Assembly (NCBI GenBank): GCA_964425755.1
Contig: CAYRNY010000015.1
Coordinates: 62,001-126,000 of the forward strand
Direction of reading: 5' to 3'
Origin: CAYRNY01 sp964425755
GTDB taxonomy: Bacteria > Chloroflexota > Anaerolineae > Aggregatilineales > Aggregatilineaceae
DNA length: 64,000 nucleotides
Under the pieces are notes generated by a model, which saw only the letters and a program-made list of their open reading frames with translations, did not search any database and was not told where the DNA came from. Shown here piece after piece: positions 8,292 through 17,415 of the stretch (position 1 is the stretch's first letter; every line of letters begins with the position of its first letter). A program made the position numbers and the translations under genes.

Positions 8292-10658
8292 TTAAGCAAC
8301 CGAGGTCGGACAGAAATACGCTTTCGACTGCGCGACGTTGGCCGTTTCGCCCACGATCTCGAACGTTGCCTTGCAAGGCAGGTCTCGCGACGAACTGCCG
8401 ACCATGACCTCGATCGTGCCCGGTTCGACCACGAAGGCCATCTCGCGATCGTAGAAGGCCAATTGATTCACAGGCAGGTGGAACGTGACTGTCTTCTTTT
8501 CGCTCGGCTGCAACGTGAGGCGCTGGAAGCCTTTCAACTCTTTGACCGGGCGCGTAACGCTGGCCAGCACGTCGTGGATGTAGAGTTGCACCACTTCATC
8601 CCCTGTGCGATCCCCGACATTGGTAACATCTACGCTGATGTCGACCGTTTCGCCCGCGCGCGCCTGCGTGTTTGAGAGTTGCAGATTGTCGATCGCAAAC
8701 TGCGTGTAACTCAGCCCGAAGCCGAAGGGAAACTGCGGCTTCACGTTGGTCTCGACGTAGTGTTCTTTCCAGTGCGAGCGCCCGCCGGACGGTTTGTGAT
8801 TGTAGAAGGTTGGAATCTGGCCCACCGCGCGCGGGAACGACATCGGGAGTTTGCCGCCCGGCGACACATCACCGAACAGTACATCCGCCACCGCGTTACC
8901 CCCTTCTTCACCGGGCAGCCAGGCCACGAGGATCGCGGGGACGTTGTCCAGCAACCAGGCGATCGTCAGCGGTCGCCCGTTCACCAGGACCACGATCACC
9001 GGCGTGCCGGTCGCATGTACCGCACGGACCAGGTCTTCCTGAACGCCGGGCAGGTCCAGCACGGCGCGATCGCGTGCCTCACCGGAGGTGCACTCGTCCG
9101 TCAGGCCCGATTTGTCGCCCACGACCAGGATCGCGACATCGGATTGCTGCGCGATCGCCACCGCTTCGGCGAAGCCTTCGGTCGAGTCGTCCAGTACGTC
9201 GCACCCCTTCGCGTAGCGCACCTGGGTTTGCGGCGAGACCGCCGTCTTGATCCCCTGCAGGATGCTGACTGTCGGCACGGCGTTCTCGACCATATCGATC
9301 GCGTCCGGCGGCGTCATGCCCAGCGCGTTTTCACCGGCTTGCTGCATCATCTCAACCAGCGTTTCGATGTGTGCCGGGTAGGAATAGTCACCCATCAGGT
9401 TACGTTCGCTCGCGGCATTAGAACCGATCACGGCGATCGAGCCGATATCTTTGCGCAGGGGCAAAGCGTTGTTGTCGTTCTTGAGCAGCACGATCGACTT
9501 TTGCGCGATCGTGCGGGCCAGCGTGCGTTGTTCGGGCGTGTCGAAAATCTCCGGCGCGCGTCCCGCGTCGACATACGGCTTCTCGAAGATCCCCAGGTCG
9601 AACTTCATGCGCAGGAGCAGGCTGACCGCCTCATCGACCAGCGCCATATCGATCGCGCCGCTGTCCAGTGCTGCGCGCAGCGGGTCCCCATAACAATCGG
9701 TGCTGGGCAGTTCCACGTTAATCCCCGCCTGCATCGCCGCAACCGCCGACCCGGTTTTGTCCGCCGTCACGTGATGATAAGCGCCGATCATATCGATCGC
9801 GAAATAGTCCGAAACGACGATGCCGTTGAACCCCAATTCGTCGCGCAGCAGGTCGCGGAAGATCCAGGTCGACGTGGCGCAGGGGATGCCATCGATCTCG
9901 TGGTAGGCGTTCATGATCGAGCCAAGCCGCGCCTCTTTGATGGCGGCCTCAAACGGGGGCAGAAATACCTCGCGAATCTCGCGCTCGCCTACGTGCGCGG
10001 GAGCCCAGTTCATCCCCCCTTCGGTGACGCCGTAGCCCAGGAAGTGTTTGCCCGTGCTGATGATGCCGGTTCCAAAATCATCGCCTTGCAGCCCCTGCAC
10101 GTATGCCGTCCCCATGCGCGCTACCAGGTACGGGTCCTCGCCGAATGTCTCTTCGACGCGGCCCCAGCGTGGATCGCGCACGATGTCGAGCACAGGGGCG
10201 AGCGATTGGTGTGCCCCGACCGCGCGCATTTGGCGGCGGATCACGCTCGTCATTTCCCGGACGAGGTCCGGCTCCCACGTGCTGGCGACTCCGATGATCT
10301 GCGGGAATGCGGTCGCGCCCATCGCCATGTACCCGCTGCAGCTTTCCTCGTGGACCATCGCGGGAATACCCAGGCGCGTGTTTTCCAGCAGGTGTTTCTG
10401 GATCGTGTTCGCCAGTTCGGCACTTTCACGCGGATTTACGTTGCTCGCGCCGCCAATGCGCGTGATCTGGCCTATGCCGTGCTGCAGCCGCGCGTTCGCT
10501 TTCTCCGGCGAAAACGCCTGGCGGTCGAGCAGCTCATAAACCCACAGGCTGCCAAGCTGCGCCAGTTTTTCGTCCAGCGTCATACGCCCCAGTAGATCGC
10601 GCACGCGTTCGCCCGTTGGACGGGTCGCGTCGCGATAAAGCGGTTGGTCTTGAGACAT
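8292..10658 (-). CDS. GH3-family beta-glycosidase (beta-glucosidase/beta-xylosidase)
   Basis: The 788-residue chain has the full GH3 layout. The N-terminal TIM barrel includes KHFLGYG and the nucleophile Asp at about 284 in IVVSDYFAID. The middle alpha/beta sandwich (about 390-610) includes SIVLLKNDNNALPL and IAVIGSNA. The C-terminal fibronectin III-like domain (about 670-760) includes VDISVDVTNVGDRTGDEVVQLYIHD. No signal peptide is seen, so it probably acts in the cytoplasm on imported oligosaccharides. It is the last gene after the sugar ABC transporter on the same strand, with a 38-bp gap, which supports a role in using the transported sugar. The exact sugar cannot be read from sequence. 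Confidence 0.93.
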   Translation of the reverse strand: MSQDQPLYRDATRPTGERVRDLLGRMTLDEKLAQLGSLWVYELLDRQAFSPEKANARLQHGIGQITRIGGASNVNPRESAELANTIQKHLLENTRLGIPAMVHEESCSGYMAMGATAFPQIIGVASTWEPDLVREMTSVIRRQMRAVGAHQSLAPVLDIVRDPRWGRVEETFGEDPYLVARMGTAYVQGLQGDDFGTGIISTGKHFLGYGVTEGGMNWAPAHVGEREIREVFLPPFEAAIKEARLGSIMNAYHEIDGIPCATSTWIFRDLLRDELGFNGIVVSDYFAIDMIGAYHHVTADKTGSAVAAMQAGINVELPSTDCYGDPLRAALDSGAIDMALVDEAVSLLLRMKFDLGIFEKPYVDAGRAPEIFDTPEQRTLARTIAQKSIVLLKNDNNALPLRKDIGSIAVIGSNAASERNLMGDYSYPAHIETLVEMMQQAGENALGMTPPDAIDMVENAVPTVSILQGIKTAVSPQTQVRYAKGCDVLDDSTEGFAEAVAIAQQSDVAILVVGDKSGLTDECTSGEARDRAVLDLPGVQEDLVRAVHATGTPVIVVLVNGRPLTIAWLLDNVPAILVAWLPGEEGGNAVADVLFGDVSPGGKLPMSFPRAVGQIPTFYNHKPSGGRSHWKEHYVETNVKPQFPFGFGLSYTQFAIDNLQLSNTQARAGETVDISVDVTNVGDRTGDEVVQLYIHDVLASVTRPVKELKGFQRLTLQPSEKKTVTFHLPVNQLAFYDREMAFVVEPGTIEVMVGSSSRDLPCKATFEIVGETANVAQSKAYFCPTSVA

Positions 10659-10696
10659 AATGATTACCCTCGATTCGTTTTATGTAACATCAACAA

Positions 10697-11530
10697 TCAC
10701 TTGAGCGCGCCGGCCATCATCCCTTTCAGCACGCGCTCCTGCCCTACAATGTAGATCAAGATCAGGGGGAGCGCTGACAGCGTCAGCACAGACATAATGG
10801 CGGGAATGTTCATGGAATACTGGCCCTGGTATTCCCAGATCGCCAGCGGCAGCGGGCGGTTGGCCGGTGACGTGATCAGCACAAACGCGAACACGAACTC
10901 GTTCCACAGCACGACGGCATTATACACGCCCATAGTCGCCAGCCCCGGCGTCGAAAGGGGTAGCGCCATGCGGAAGAAGAATCGGATCGGGCCGCTGCCG
11001 TCGATATACGCTGCTTCCTGAATTTCCCTGGGAATCTGCCGCATAAAATCGGTCAGGATGAAGATCGAGAGCGGCAGGTTAAACGCCACATACGGCCCCA
11101 ACAGCGCCCACAGCGAGTCGTACAGCCCGATCTCGCGCGTGAACAGGTACACCGGGATCAGCGTGACGTGCAGCGGGATGACCAGCCCGGCGATCACCAG
11201 CATGAACAGTGGGCGGTTCAGCTTGAAGCGGAAACGCGCGAATACGTAGGCCGCCATCGCCGAGAACAGCAGGATCAAAACGACGGACACGCCAACGATC
11301 AGCACGCTGTTTTGCACGTATGTGAAGAACGACCCCGATGTGAGCACCTCTTCGTAGTTGCCGAGCGAGGGGTTCTCCGGCAGGGAAAAGACCGATTTCC
11401 CGGAAAACAGCTCGAACTGGCCCTTGAAGCCTGTCAGCGCCATGAAGTAGAAAGGCGTCCCTGCGATTACCAACCAGACCAGTGCTATCGCCAGCAGCAG
11501 CGTGGTTTTTAGAGGGGTTCGGATTGACAT
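10697..11530 (-). CDS. Sugar ABC transporter permease (MalG/UgpE type)
   Basis: The 277-residue protein has six predicted membrane helices. It carries the binding-protein-dependent transport signature EAAYIDGSGPIRFFFRMALPLSTPG (the EAA loop, at about 190-215), which docks on the ATPase. It would form a heterodimer with the neighbouring MalF-type permease, 4 bp away. No ATPase gene is next to it, so a shared MsmK-type ATPase encoded elsewhere is likely. That is common for CUT1 sugar transporters. Confidence 0.93.
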   Translation of the reverse strand: MSIRTPLKTTLLLAIALVWLVIAGTPFYFMALTGFKGQFELFSGKSVFSLPENPSLGNYEEVLTSGSFFTYVQNSVLIVGVSVVLILLFSAMAAYVFARFRFKLNRPLFMLVIAGLVIPLHVTLIPVYLFTREIGLYDSLWALLGPYVAFNLPLSIFILTDFMRQIPREIQEAAYIDGSGPIRFFFRMALPLSTPGLATMGVYNAVVLWNEFVFAFVLITSPANRPLPLAIWEYQGQYSMNIPAIMSVLTLSALPLILIYIVGQERVLKGMMAGALK

Positions 11531-11534
11531 AGGC

Positions 11535-12479
11535 TCACACCTCGGTCTCGTAGCGGCGGGTCAGGGTGAACATGGCGACCGCAAGCACCATCACGATGAT
11601 GAACAGCGCCGAAGCTACCGTGCTGCCGTAACCGACCTCAAAGGACGGGAACGCCTTCTTGTACATATAGGTCGCCATTAGTTCGGACGCGTTGTTCGGA
11701 CCGCCCTCGGTCATCACCCAGATCAGGTCAAAATATTTGAGCGACCCGATCAGGGAGAGAATCACCGCTGTGCGCACCGTGCCGCGCACCATCGGCAACG
11801 CGATGTGCCAGTAGTAGCGCCGTTCGTTTGCCCCGTCAATGAGCGATGCATCGCGCAGTTCTTCCGGCACGCCTGAGAGCGCCGCCAGGAACAGGATCAT
11901 GTAGAACGGGGTGTACTGCCACGATATCACGCCGATGACCGCGTATAGAGCCGTGTCGGTGTCACCGAGCCACGCGCGGGTCCAGTTTTCCAGGCCCACG
12001 CTTTCCAGCGCCGGATTCACCAGCCCAAAGACCGGATCGTAGATGTATTTAAAAAGAATACCGATCGCCACCGAGGACATCAGCATAGGGAAGAAATAGA
12101 CCGTTTTGAAGATCCGGAACAGGAAGAAGCGGCCCCCTTGCTCCAAGAGGATCGCCAGCCCCATGCCCAGGGGTATCTGGATCGCGATCGACAGCACTAC
12201 GACCTTTAGATTGTTGCCAAATGCTTTGAAAAAAATGTCATCTTCCAGCAGGCGCGTCCAGTTGTCCAAGCCGATGTAGTTACGTGTGGGCGCGATGCCA
12301 TTCCATTTGTAAAAGCTCAGTTGGAAGGAATTGACGATCGGCCAGATGACGAACACGCCCATGAAAATGATTGTCGGTAGCAGGAAGAGGGTTATGGTCA
12401 GGGTATCCTGGTTCCATTGTGGCAAGAGCGCCCGCAGGCGTGCATACCAGAGCTTTTTTTCCTGCACTGCTGAAGTCAT
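11535..12479 (-). CDS. Sugar ABC transporter permease (MalF/UgpA type)
   Basis: The 314-residue protein has six membrane helices after an amphipathic N-terminus. The EAA loop is seen as ELRDASLIDGANERRYYWHIALPM (about residues 205-230). It is the upstream partner of the MalG-type permease and follows the binding-protein gene by 67 bp, so the three form one CUT1 uptake unit. Confidence 0.93.
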   Translation of the reverse strand: MTSAVQEKKLWYARLRALLPQWNQDTLTITLFLLPTIIFMGVFVIWPIVNSFQLSFYKWNGIAPTRNYIGLDNWTRLLEDDIFFKAFGNNLKVVVLSIAIQIPLGMGLAILLEQGGRFFLFRIFKTVYFFPMLMSSVAIGILFKYIYDPVFGLVNPALESVGLENWTRAWLGDTDTALYAVIGVISWQYTPFYMILFLAALSGVPEELRDASLIDGANERRYYWHIALPMVRGTVRTAVILSLIGSLKYFDLIWVMTEGGPNNASELMATYMYKKAFPSFEVGYGSTVASALFIIVMVLAVAMFTLTRRYETEV

Positions 12480-12546
12480 TGTAAATACCCCTTAGGCGGG
12501 AGTGGGCGCGGTGGCCCACTCCCTTCAGTGACGTTGCTCGTCTCGC

Positions 12547-13836
12547 TTACCCGCCGAAGTAGTTTGCTACAGCTTCTTCGTGAGCGGCAGCGGCCTCTTC
12601 CGGGGTAATCTCCAGGCCGAACAGGGCTTGCATCAGGTCTTTGTGGACCTCGCCCAGTTCAGGAGGTAGATACTGGTCATACCACAACTGCACGCTTTCG
12701 GCTTCCTCGACGATCTGCATCACCTCTTGTAGCATCGGGTCTTCCAGCATCTCGCTGATGCCTACCACCGGGGGGATACGCCCGGCTTCGACGCGCTCGG
12801 CGACCGACGTGTCATCGATCAGGTACGTGATCATCTCGAACGCTTCGTCGGGGTAGTCGCAGTTCGTCGAAATGTGGTAGTAGTTGTCGCCAACCGTGCC
12901 GACGACATTGGTGGGGCTGCCTTCGCCGCCTTCAATCGCGGGGAAGGGGAAAACCCCCAGCGCGTTGTTGAAGAAATCTTCGTTCTCGGCCAGGAAGTTC
13001 GAAAGCTCCCAGGACCCCATCAGCTCCATCGCGGCCTGATTGGCATACATCAACATGCGGCCCTGGCCGGTGTCGTAGTCCAGGCCGTTGAAGCCCTCGT
13101 TGAACCCGCCCATCTCGACCAGTTCTTGCACCATCTCACCGGCCTGCACGAACACGGGGTCTTCGAAGCTACCACCGGTGCGATTCGCGGCGGAGGCAAA
13201 CACCTCCGGCCCACCGAGGCGGTCGACCAGGTACATGTAGTACATTGAGCTGGTCCACTTGGTCTTGTTCGCCAGCGAGAACGGCGCGATGCCGTTGTCG
13301 ATCAGGACCTGCGCGACGTCGAGCAGTTCGCTCCACGTTTCGGGAACCTCGAGGTCGTACTGCTCAAACATTTGCTTGTTGTAGAAGATCACGGCAACGG
13401 CGGTGTTCTCGACCGGGACGCCCCAGATCTTATCCTCGAAGGTGACGTTGCTCAACGCGGCGGGCAGGAAGCGCGTGTAGTAATCGTCTTCCATCATGTA
13501 GGGCGTCAGGTCGACCACCTGTTCAGACTGCACGTATTCATACAGCGGACCGCCGCCCCAAGAGGGGAACACGCACGGCGCGTCGCCCGCGCCCATGGCG
13601 GTACGGATGCGCGTTTTGTAGGGGTCGTTCTGCATGGGCACGACTTCAACTTCCACATCCGGGTTGTCGGCCATGTAGCGATCCACAGCGTTCTGGATCA
13701 ACTCCGGCCCGGTGCCGGTGCTCTGAATGTGCCAAAACGTGATTGATTTAGTCTGGCGTGCGCTGGCAATCGAACCCGCCCCGCCAACGACCAGAACCAG
13801 AATGAGGGACAAGATCAACAATTTACGCATTTTCAA
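12547..13836 (-). CDS. Extracellular sugar-binding protein of the ABC transporter
   Basis: The 429-residue product has a signal peptide (LLILSLILVLVVGGAGSIASA) without a lipobox cysteine. The mature part begins ITFWHIQSTGTGPE, typical of family 1 solute-binding proteins. Other visible family stretches include GVPVENTAVAVIFYNKQMFEQYDLEVPETW and AAMELMGSWELSNF. It would trap an oligosaccharide outside the membrane and pass it to the adjacent permeases. AAGGAGCTT lies just before the start codon. It is the first structural gene after the LacI regulator. Confidence 0.93.
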   Translation of the reverse strand: MKMRKLLILSLILVLVVGGAGSIASARQTKSITFWHIQSTGTGPELIQNAVDRYMADNPDVEVEVVPMQNDPYKTRIRTAMGAGDAPCVFPSWGGGPLYEYVQSEQVVDLTPYMMEDDYYTRFLPAALSNVTFEDKIWGVPVENTAVAVIFYNKQMFEQYDLEVPETWSELLDVAQVLIDNGIAPFSLANKTKWTSSMYYMYLVDRLGGPEVFASAANRTGGSFEDPVFVQAGEMVQELVEMGGFNEGFNGLDYDTGQGRMLMYANQAAMELMGSWELSNFLAENEDFFNNALGVFPFPAIEGGEGSPTNVVGTVGDNYYHISTNCDYPDEAFEMITYLIDDTSVAERVEAGRIPPVVGISEMLEDPMLQEVMQIVEEAESVQLWYDQYLPPELGEVHKDLMQALFGLEITPEEAAAAHEEAVANYFGG

Positions 13837-13910
13837 GCTCCTTATCTTTTATCTTTGTTACTTTCCGAAACGCCTGTGCGAGTCGATCATGCTACGGTAT
13901 ATGCAGGCAA

Positions 13911-14936
13911 TCACCCCTTTCTCTGTGTGCAGGATTCGCGGATGATGAGTTCTGTCTGTAACGTAACGCGTTGAGTCGGCAGGTCTGGATTTTCGATGTA
14001 TTTCAGCAGCATTTCGGCTGCAATACTCCCCATCTTGGTCAGGGGCTGCCGTACTGTAGTCAGCGCGGGGCGCACGGTGGACGCTTCCGGGATATCGTCG
14101 AATCCGATCACGGATATGTCGTCGGGAATGCGCAGGCCGCGGTTACGCACTGCATCGATCACGCCAAAGGCGGACACATCGTTAGCGGCGAAAATCGCAG
14201 TCGGGGGATCGGGTAAGGCGAGCAAAGTCTCGGTTGCCTGGTATGCCTCAGGCCGCATGAACGTTCCCTGGCCGATCAACTCAGGATCAAACGCGATCCC
14301 GGCCTCTTCGAGCGCGGCACGGTAGCCGTTCTGGCGTTCGAACGCGCTGCTGGTGTGTGATGCGCCCGTGATGAAGCCGATCCGCCGGTGGCCTAACGCG
14401 ATCAGGTACTGGGTGGCTTCAAATGCGCCCTGCCAGTTCGTCGCGACGACGGTCGGGCTGAAATCATCAAAGCCCTGGTGATCGATCACGACGTAAGGGA
14501 AACGCTTCTTGTACAGCAAGGCCAGATACGCGCCCGGATCGTTGGGCAGCACCAGCAGGACTCCCTCGGACAATCCGCGTACCAGTGCGTTGACGAACTC
14601 CGATTCCCGGTTCTTCTTGTGATGCGTGGTATACAGCATGATTTCGTACCCCGCCTCGGCCAGCGTCCGGTCGACGCCGCGCAGGATTTCCCCGAAATAA
14701 CTGGACAGCAAGTCCGGCAGCAGCAAACCGATCATGCCTGAGCGTCCACCGGCCAGACTGCGCGCCACCGGGTTGAGTTGGTAATCCAGTTCTTTGACTG
14801 CCTGGAGTACGCGTTCGGTCAATTCGGGGCTGACGTAGTGTGTCCCGTTGAGGACGTGTGACACGGTGGACATCGAAACTTGTGCCCGTTCGGCGACTTG
14901 TTTGATTGTTGCAGCCATTATCGTTGCTTTTGCCAT
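13911..14936 (-). CDS. LacI-family transcriptional regulator
   Basis: The 341-residue product has an N-terminal LacI helix-turn-helix (TIKQVAERAQVSMSTVSHVLNG, about residues 9-30) and hinge (NPVARSLAGGRSGMIGLLLPD). A periplasmic-binding-like effector domain follows (VIDHQGFDDFSPTVVATN, AIFAANDVSAFGVIDAVRNRG, VIGFDDIPEA). ATG 14936 is taken as start, with MAATIK at 14918 as an alternative. It probably represses the following transporter and GH3 genes until their sugar appears. A perfect 16-bp palindrome immediately upstream suggests it also represses itself. Confidence 0.93.
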   Translation of the reverse strand: MAKATIMAATIKQVAERAQVSMSTVSHVLNGTHYVSPELTERVLQAVKELDYQLNPVARSLAGGRSGMIGLLLPDLLSSYFGEILRGVDRTLAEAGYEIMLYTTHHKKNRESEFVNALVRGLSEGVLLVLPNDPGAYLALLYKKRFPYVVIDHQGFDDFSPTVVATNWQGAFEATQYLIALGHRRIGFITGASHTSSAFERQNGYRAALEEAGIAFDPELIGQGTFMRPEAYQATETLLALPDPPTAIFAANDVSAFGVIDAVRNRGLRIPDDISVIGFDDIPEASTVRPALTTVRQPLTKMGSIAAEMLLKYIENPDLPTQRVTLQTELIIRESCTQRKG

Positions 14937-14945
14937 AGCGAACTC

Positions 14946-14961
14946 ATCGAAGCGCTTCGAT
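14946..14961. promoter_or_regulatory. LacI-family operator, perfect palindrome
   Basis: ATCGAAGCGCTTCGAT is a perfect 16-bp palindrome with the central CG step typical of LacI/GalR operators. It lies 9 bases upstream of the LacI start codon and overlaps the predicted transcription start. I found no second full copy before the transporter genes, so control of those genes may use a weaker site or run through from this promoter. Confidence 0.75.
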
Positions 14962-14964
14962 CAT

Positions 14965-14993
14965 ATTTAATCATATTTTCTATCGTGGGTCAA
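14965..14993 (-). promoter_or_regulatory. Predicted sigma70-type promoter for the LacI gene
   Basis: On the minus strand, TTGACC (14993-14988) and TTAAAT (14970-14965) are separated by 17 bases. The operator at 14946-14961 would cover the start of transcription, giving simple self-repression. Confidence 0.5.
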
Positions 14994-15507
14994 ATGGGCA
15001 GGCATGCCGTGGGCCTGCTTTCATGAACTTGTACAGCTTAAAAAGGTGGCTTGGGCCGCTAAGCGTCATGGCGTGGGTGGATGGTTGCCGCACCGGTCGC
15101 TTGTGTAGGGGGCTTGCGATTGCGACAGCGCACCAGAAGCCGCAGCGCGACACGGCCACCAGCAGGTTGTTTCAGCCGTTGCCGCGAGTCGCTCACGTGT
15201 TGCTGGATCGCCGGGGCGATCCTATACTCGTGCGTGGCGCGCCTGGTATTGCGGTGGGACTTCCGGTCTGGATGTAAGCTTGATGGTGCCGATGTAACCG
15301 CATGGGGTTCGTGCCCGGCGTGCAGCGGGGAAGTGCTACCGGACGAGGGACCAGCTTCCTGGTAGGCAGTTGTGGTGTCCATAAACGAATTGCGGCCCCT
15401 TCCCTTCACAGGTAGTGGGCCGCAACGCATACGAAAGACGGAGTCCCCTACTATGTTCAGGATTTGACAGTCGGGGTCCAAACTGGCCAAATCCCTGGTA
15501 CAATCTG
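14994..15507. other. Non-coding stretch between the LacI gene and tRNA-Pro
   Basis: Open frames here (for example 15023-15277 plus, or the long minus-strand frame through the tRNA) lack ribosome sites and any familiar sequence, so I see no gene. The only clear structure is the hairpin at 15390-15425. Confidence 0.45.
15390..15425 (-). terminator. Terminator-like hairpin downstream of tRNA-Pro
   Basis: Nine-bp arms TTGCGGCCC (15390-15398) and GGGCCGCAA (15417-15425) pair perfectly. Read on the minus strand, the hairpin follows the tRNA and is trailed by ATTCGTTTAT, a weak U-rich tail. Confidence 0.5.
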
Positions 15508-15582
15508 TCGGGGCGCCCGGATTTGAACCGGGGACCTCACCGACCCGAACGGTGCGCGCTAGCCAAACTGCGCCACGCCCCG
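15508..15582 (-). tRNA. tRNA-Pro (anticodon CGG)
   Basis: The 75-nt minus-strand gene has a 7-bp acceptor stem (CGGGGCG with CGCCCCG) and discriminator A. The D-arm is GCGC..GCGC around AGTTTGGCTA. The anticodon stem is CACCG/CGGTG with loop TTCGGGT, giving anticodon CGG. The T-arm contains GGTTCAAATCC. CCA is not encoded. It reads CCG proline codons, common in GC-rich genomes. Confidence 0.95.
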
Positions 15583-15593
15583 ATGTGCGAGGT

Positions 15594-15622
15594 AGTTTAC
15601 CGTACAAGGGGGGGCTTGGCAA
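15594..15622 (-). promoter_or_regulatory. Predicted promoter of tRNA-Pro
   Basis: On the minus strand, TTGCCA (15622-15617) and TAAACT (15599-15594) are 17 bases apart. The -10 ends 12 bases before the tRNA, a normal spacing for a tRNA leader. Confidence 0.45.
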
Positions 15623-15691
15623 GGGTTAAATTACTGGATGGCGAAGATTGTTTTTCTTGCTGCCAACAACACAACCAGCGAGGTAAACCTT

Positions 15692-16312
15692 ATGTCAAAA
15701 ACTGAGCCGAAGCCTCATTTCACCACCCTGACGGATGTGGTGCGTTACTTGACGGGGGGGATCACCACGCGTATCGGGCGTCACTTGTGGGCATGGGGCA
15801 TACATCCGGATATGGTCACGTTCATGGGGTTTGTCATGGTCGGTGTGGCGAGTTACGCCATCGCCCAGGGCGAATTCTTCTGGGCCGCCATGATCATGAT
15901 CGCCGGTACGCCGTTCGACGCACTCGATGGGGCGGTGGCGCGTGCGATGCAGCGCGTGGGCAAATTCGGGGCGCTGTGGGATTCAACGCTTGACCGGTAT
16001 GCTGATGCCTTGCTTTATGTTGGTTTCGCGCTGTATTTCAGCCGCAGAAACGATGAAACTGCGCTGTTACTGGCCCTGGCGGCCCTGATCGGCTCGTTGC
16101 TGGTCAGCTATGTGCGGGCGCGGGCTGGGGGGTTGCGCGTGGATTGCGAAGTCGGGCTGCTGACGCGCATGGAACGCACATTTGTTATCCTGGCGATGCT
16201 GCTGACCGGGTGGGTGAAACCCGGTTTATGGATTCTGGCAATTGGCACAAATCTGACCGTTGCGCACCGTGTCTGGCATGTGTATCGTGAATTGAAAAGA
16301 GCGGGAAGGTAG
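15692..16312 (+). CDS. CDP-alcohol phosphatidyltransferase (membrane phospholipid synthesis)
   Basis: The start is ATG 15692 (MSKTEPK), with AGGT upstream, rather than the in-frame ATG at 15638. The 206-residue product carries the family motif D-G-x2-A-R-x8-G-x3-D-x3-D as DALDGAVARAMQ..GKFGALWDSTLDR (about residues 70-98), which binds metal and the CDP-lipid. About six membrane helices are visible. The enzyme joins a CDP-activated lipid to an alcohol such as inositol phosphate or glycerol phosphate; the acceptor is not readable. It lies 8 bp upstream of lgt, probably in one operon. Confidence 0.9.
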   Translation: MSKTEPKPHFTTLTDVVRYLTGGITTRIGRHLWAWGIHPDMVTFMGFVMVGVASYAIAQGEFFWAAMIMIAGTPFDALDGAVARAMQRVGKFGALWDSTLDRYADALLYVGFALYFSRRNDETALLLALAALIGSLLVSYVRARAGGLRVDCEVGLLTRMERTFVILAMLLTGWVKPGLWILAIGTNLTVAHRVWHVYRELKRAGR

Positions 16313-16320
16313 ACTTCGCG

Positions 16321-17202
16321 ATGACGTTTCACCGGCATGGGCTGGAGCTTGGCCCGGTTGACCTGTTTGGCTTGACCCTTAACCCGACGTTTCATTACTA
16401 TGGCCTGCTGATCGTCACCGGCATTTTTATGGCTGCGTTGCTGGTGGCGTGGATGGCGAAACGCGACGGAAAAGACTCGGACCACGTCTGGGATGCGTTG
16501 ATCTGGATCGTGGTGCTGGGGGTGATCGCCGCGCGGGTGTGGCACATTCTGTTCCCGTCGATCTCGTCGGTGGAGGCCGGGCGCACGACGGAATGGTACC
16601 TGACTCACCCCTTTGATCTGCACGATGGCCCGTTGATCATCTGGAACGGCGGCCTTTCGATTTTCGGGGCGGTCATTGGCGGCGCGATTGGCGTGATCTG
16701 GTATGCGCGGCGAAATAACCTGGATCTGTTCGCGTGGCTGGATATGGCAGCGATCGCGGTCCCGCTGGGGCAGGCCATCGGGCGCTGGGGGAACTACGTA
16801 AATGAGGAGTTGTACGGCGAACCCACCGATCTGCCCTGGGGCATCACGGTGAGCAACCCGCCGCCGGAGTACGCCAGCGACACGACATTCCACCCGCTGT
16901 TCTTGTATGAGTCGCTGTGGAATTTGCTCACGGTGATTGTGCTGGTGACGGTGTGGCTGCGCTGGCGCGACCGCTTTAAGAAGGGCGATTTCTTGCTGCT
17001 CTACGTGATCGCGTACGGCACGGCGCGGTATTTGCTCGAGTTCTTGCGTATCGAAGTCGCGACGGTCGGCGTGGTGAACGTCTCGCAGGTGGTGAGCGCG
17101 GGGGGGGCGCTGCTGGCATTGTTGGTGCTGTTGTGGCGGCACCGTGCGGCACTGGTGGCGCGTCTGCGGCGCGACGAGTCGCGGCAGTCGCCCGCCTCAT
17201 GA
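16321..17202 (+). CDS. lgt: Prolipoprotein diacylglyceryl transferase
   Basis: The 293-residue membrane protein carries the Lgt signature GRWGNYVNEELYG (about 157-169) and seven hydrophobic segments. The essential RxxxE-like region and HPLFLYES are also present. Lgt moves diacylglycerol from phosphatidylglycerol to the lipobox cysteine of lipoprotein precursors, the first step of lipoprotein maturation. It follows the phosphatidyltransferase closely, linking lipid supply with lipoprotein modification. Confidence 0.96.
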   Translation: MTFHRHGLELGPVDLFGLTLNPTFHYYGLLIVTGIFMAALLVAWMAKRDGKDSDHVWDALIWIVVLGVIAARVWHILFPSISSVEAGRTTEWYLTHPFDLHDGPLIIWNGGLSIFGAVIGGAIGVIWYARRNNLDLFAWLDMAAIAVPLGQAIGRWGNYVNEELYGEPTDLPWGITVSNPPPEYASDTTFHPLFLYESLWNLLTVIVLVTVWLRWRDRFKKGDFLLLYVIAYGTARYLLEFLRIEVATVGVVNVSQVVSAGGALLALLVLLWRHRAALVARLRRDESRQSPAS

Positions 17203-17313
17203 CCGGGACGCGACCGCCTGGCAGACTGTTCTCGTCTTGGGTACCCCCGACGCGCCTGTACAGGGTGCGTCGTTTGTGTTCCAGATGGTGTTCGCTTCCA
17301 GTCGCGCCGTTTT

Positions 17314-17346
17314 CACGCCGATTTCAGGTACACCACGATCGGCGTG
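17314..17346. terminator. Hairpin downstream of lgt
   Basis: CACGCCGAT (17314-17322) pairs perfectly with ATCGGCGTG (17338-17346). It lies about 110 bp after the lgt stop codon and just before the promoter of the next operon. It has no T-run, so it is a possible weak terminator or a regulatory site. Confidence 0.35.
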
Positions 17347-17348
17347 TA

Positions 17349-17377
17349 TTGGATTTGCCGGATGCAGCCTATACAAT
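17349..17377 (+). promoter_or_regulatory. Predicted promoter for the ABC exporter operon
   Basis: TTGGAT (17349-17354) and TACAAT (17372-17377) are 17 bases apart, 39 bases before the ATPase start codon. This is a good sigma70-type arrangement. Confidence 0.55.
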
Positions 17378-17415
17378 CTAGGATAGGCCGGTAGATAGAG
17401 GCAGACGTAATCCGC

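Noticed and set aside
8679..10595. 638-residue open frame on the plus strand
   Set aside because: It is antisense to the GH3 gene, has no ribosome site and is rich in Arg and His as expected from a shadow of a GC-rich gene.
15059..15622. 187-residue minus-strand frame
   Set aside because: It runs straight through the tRNA-Pro gene and has no recognisable sequence.
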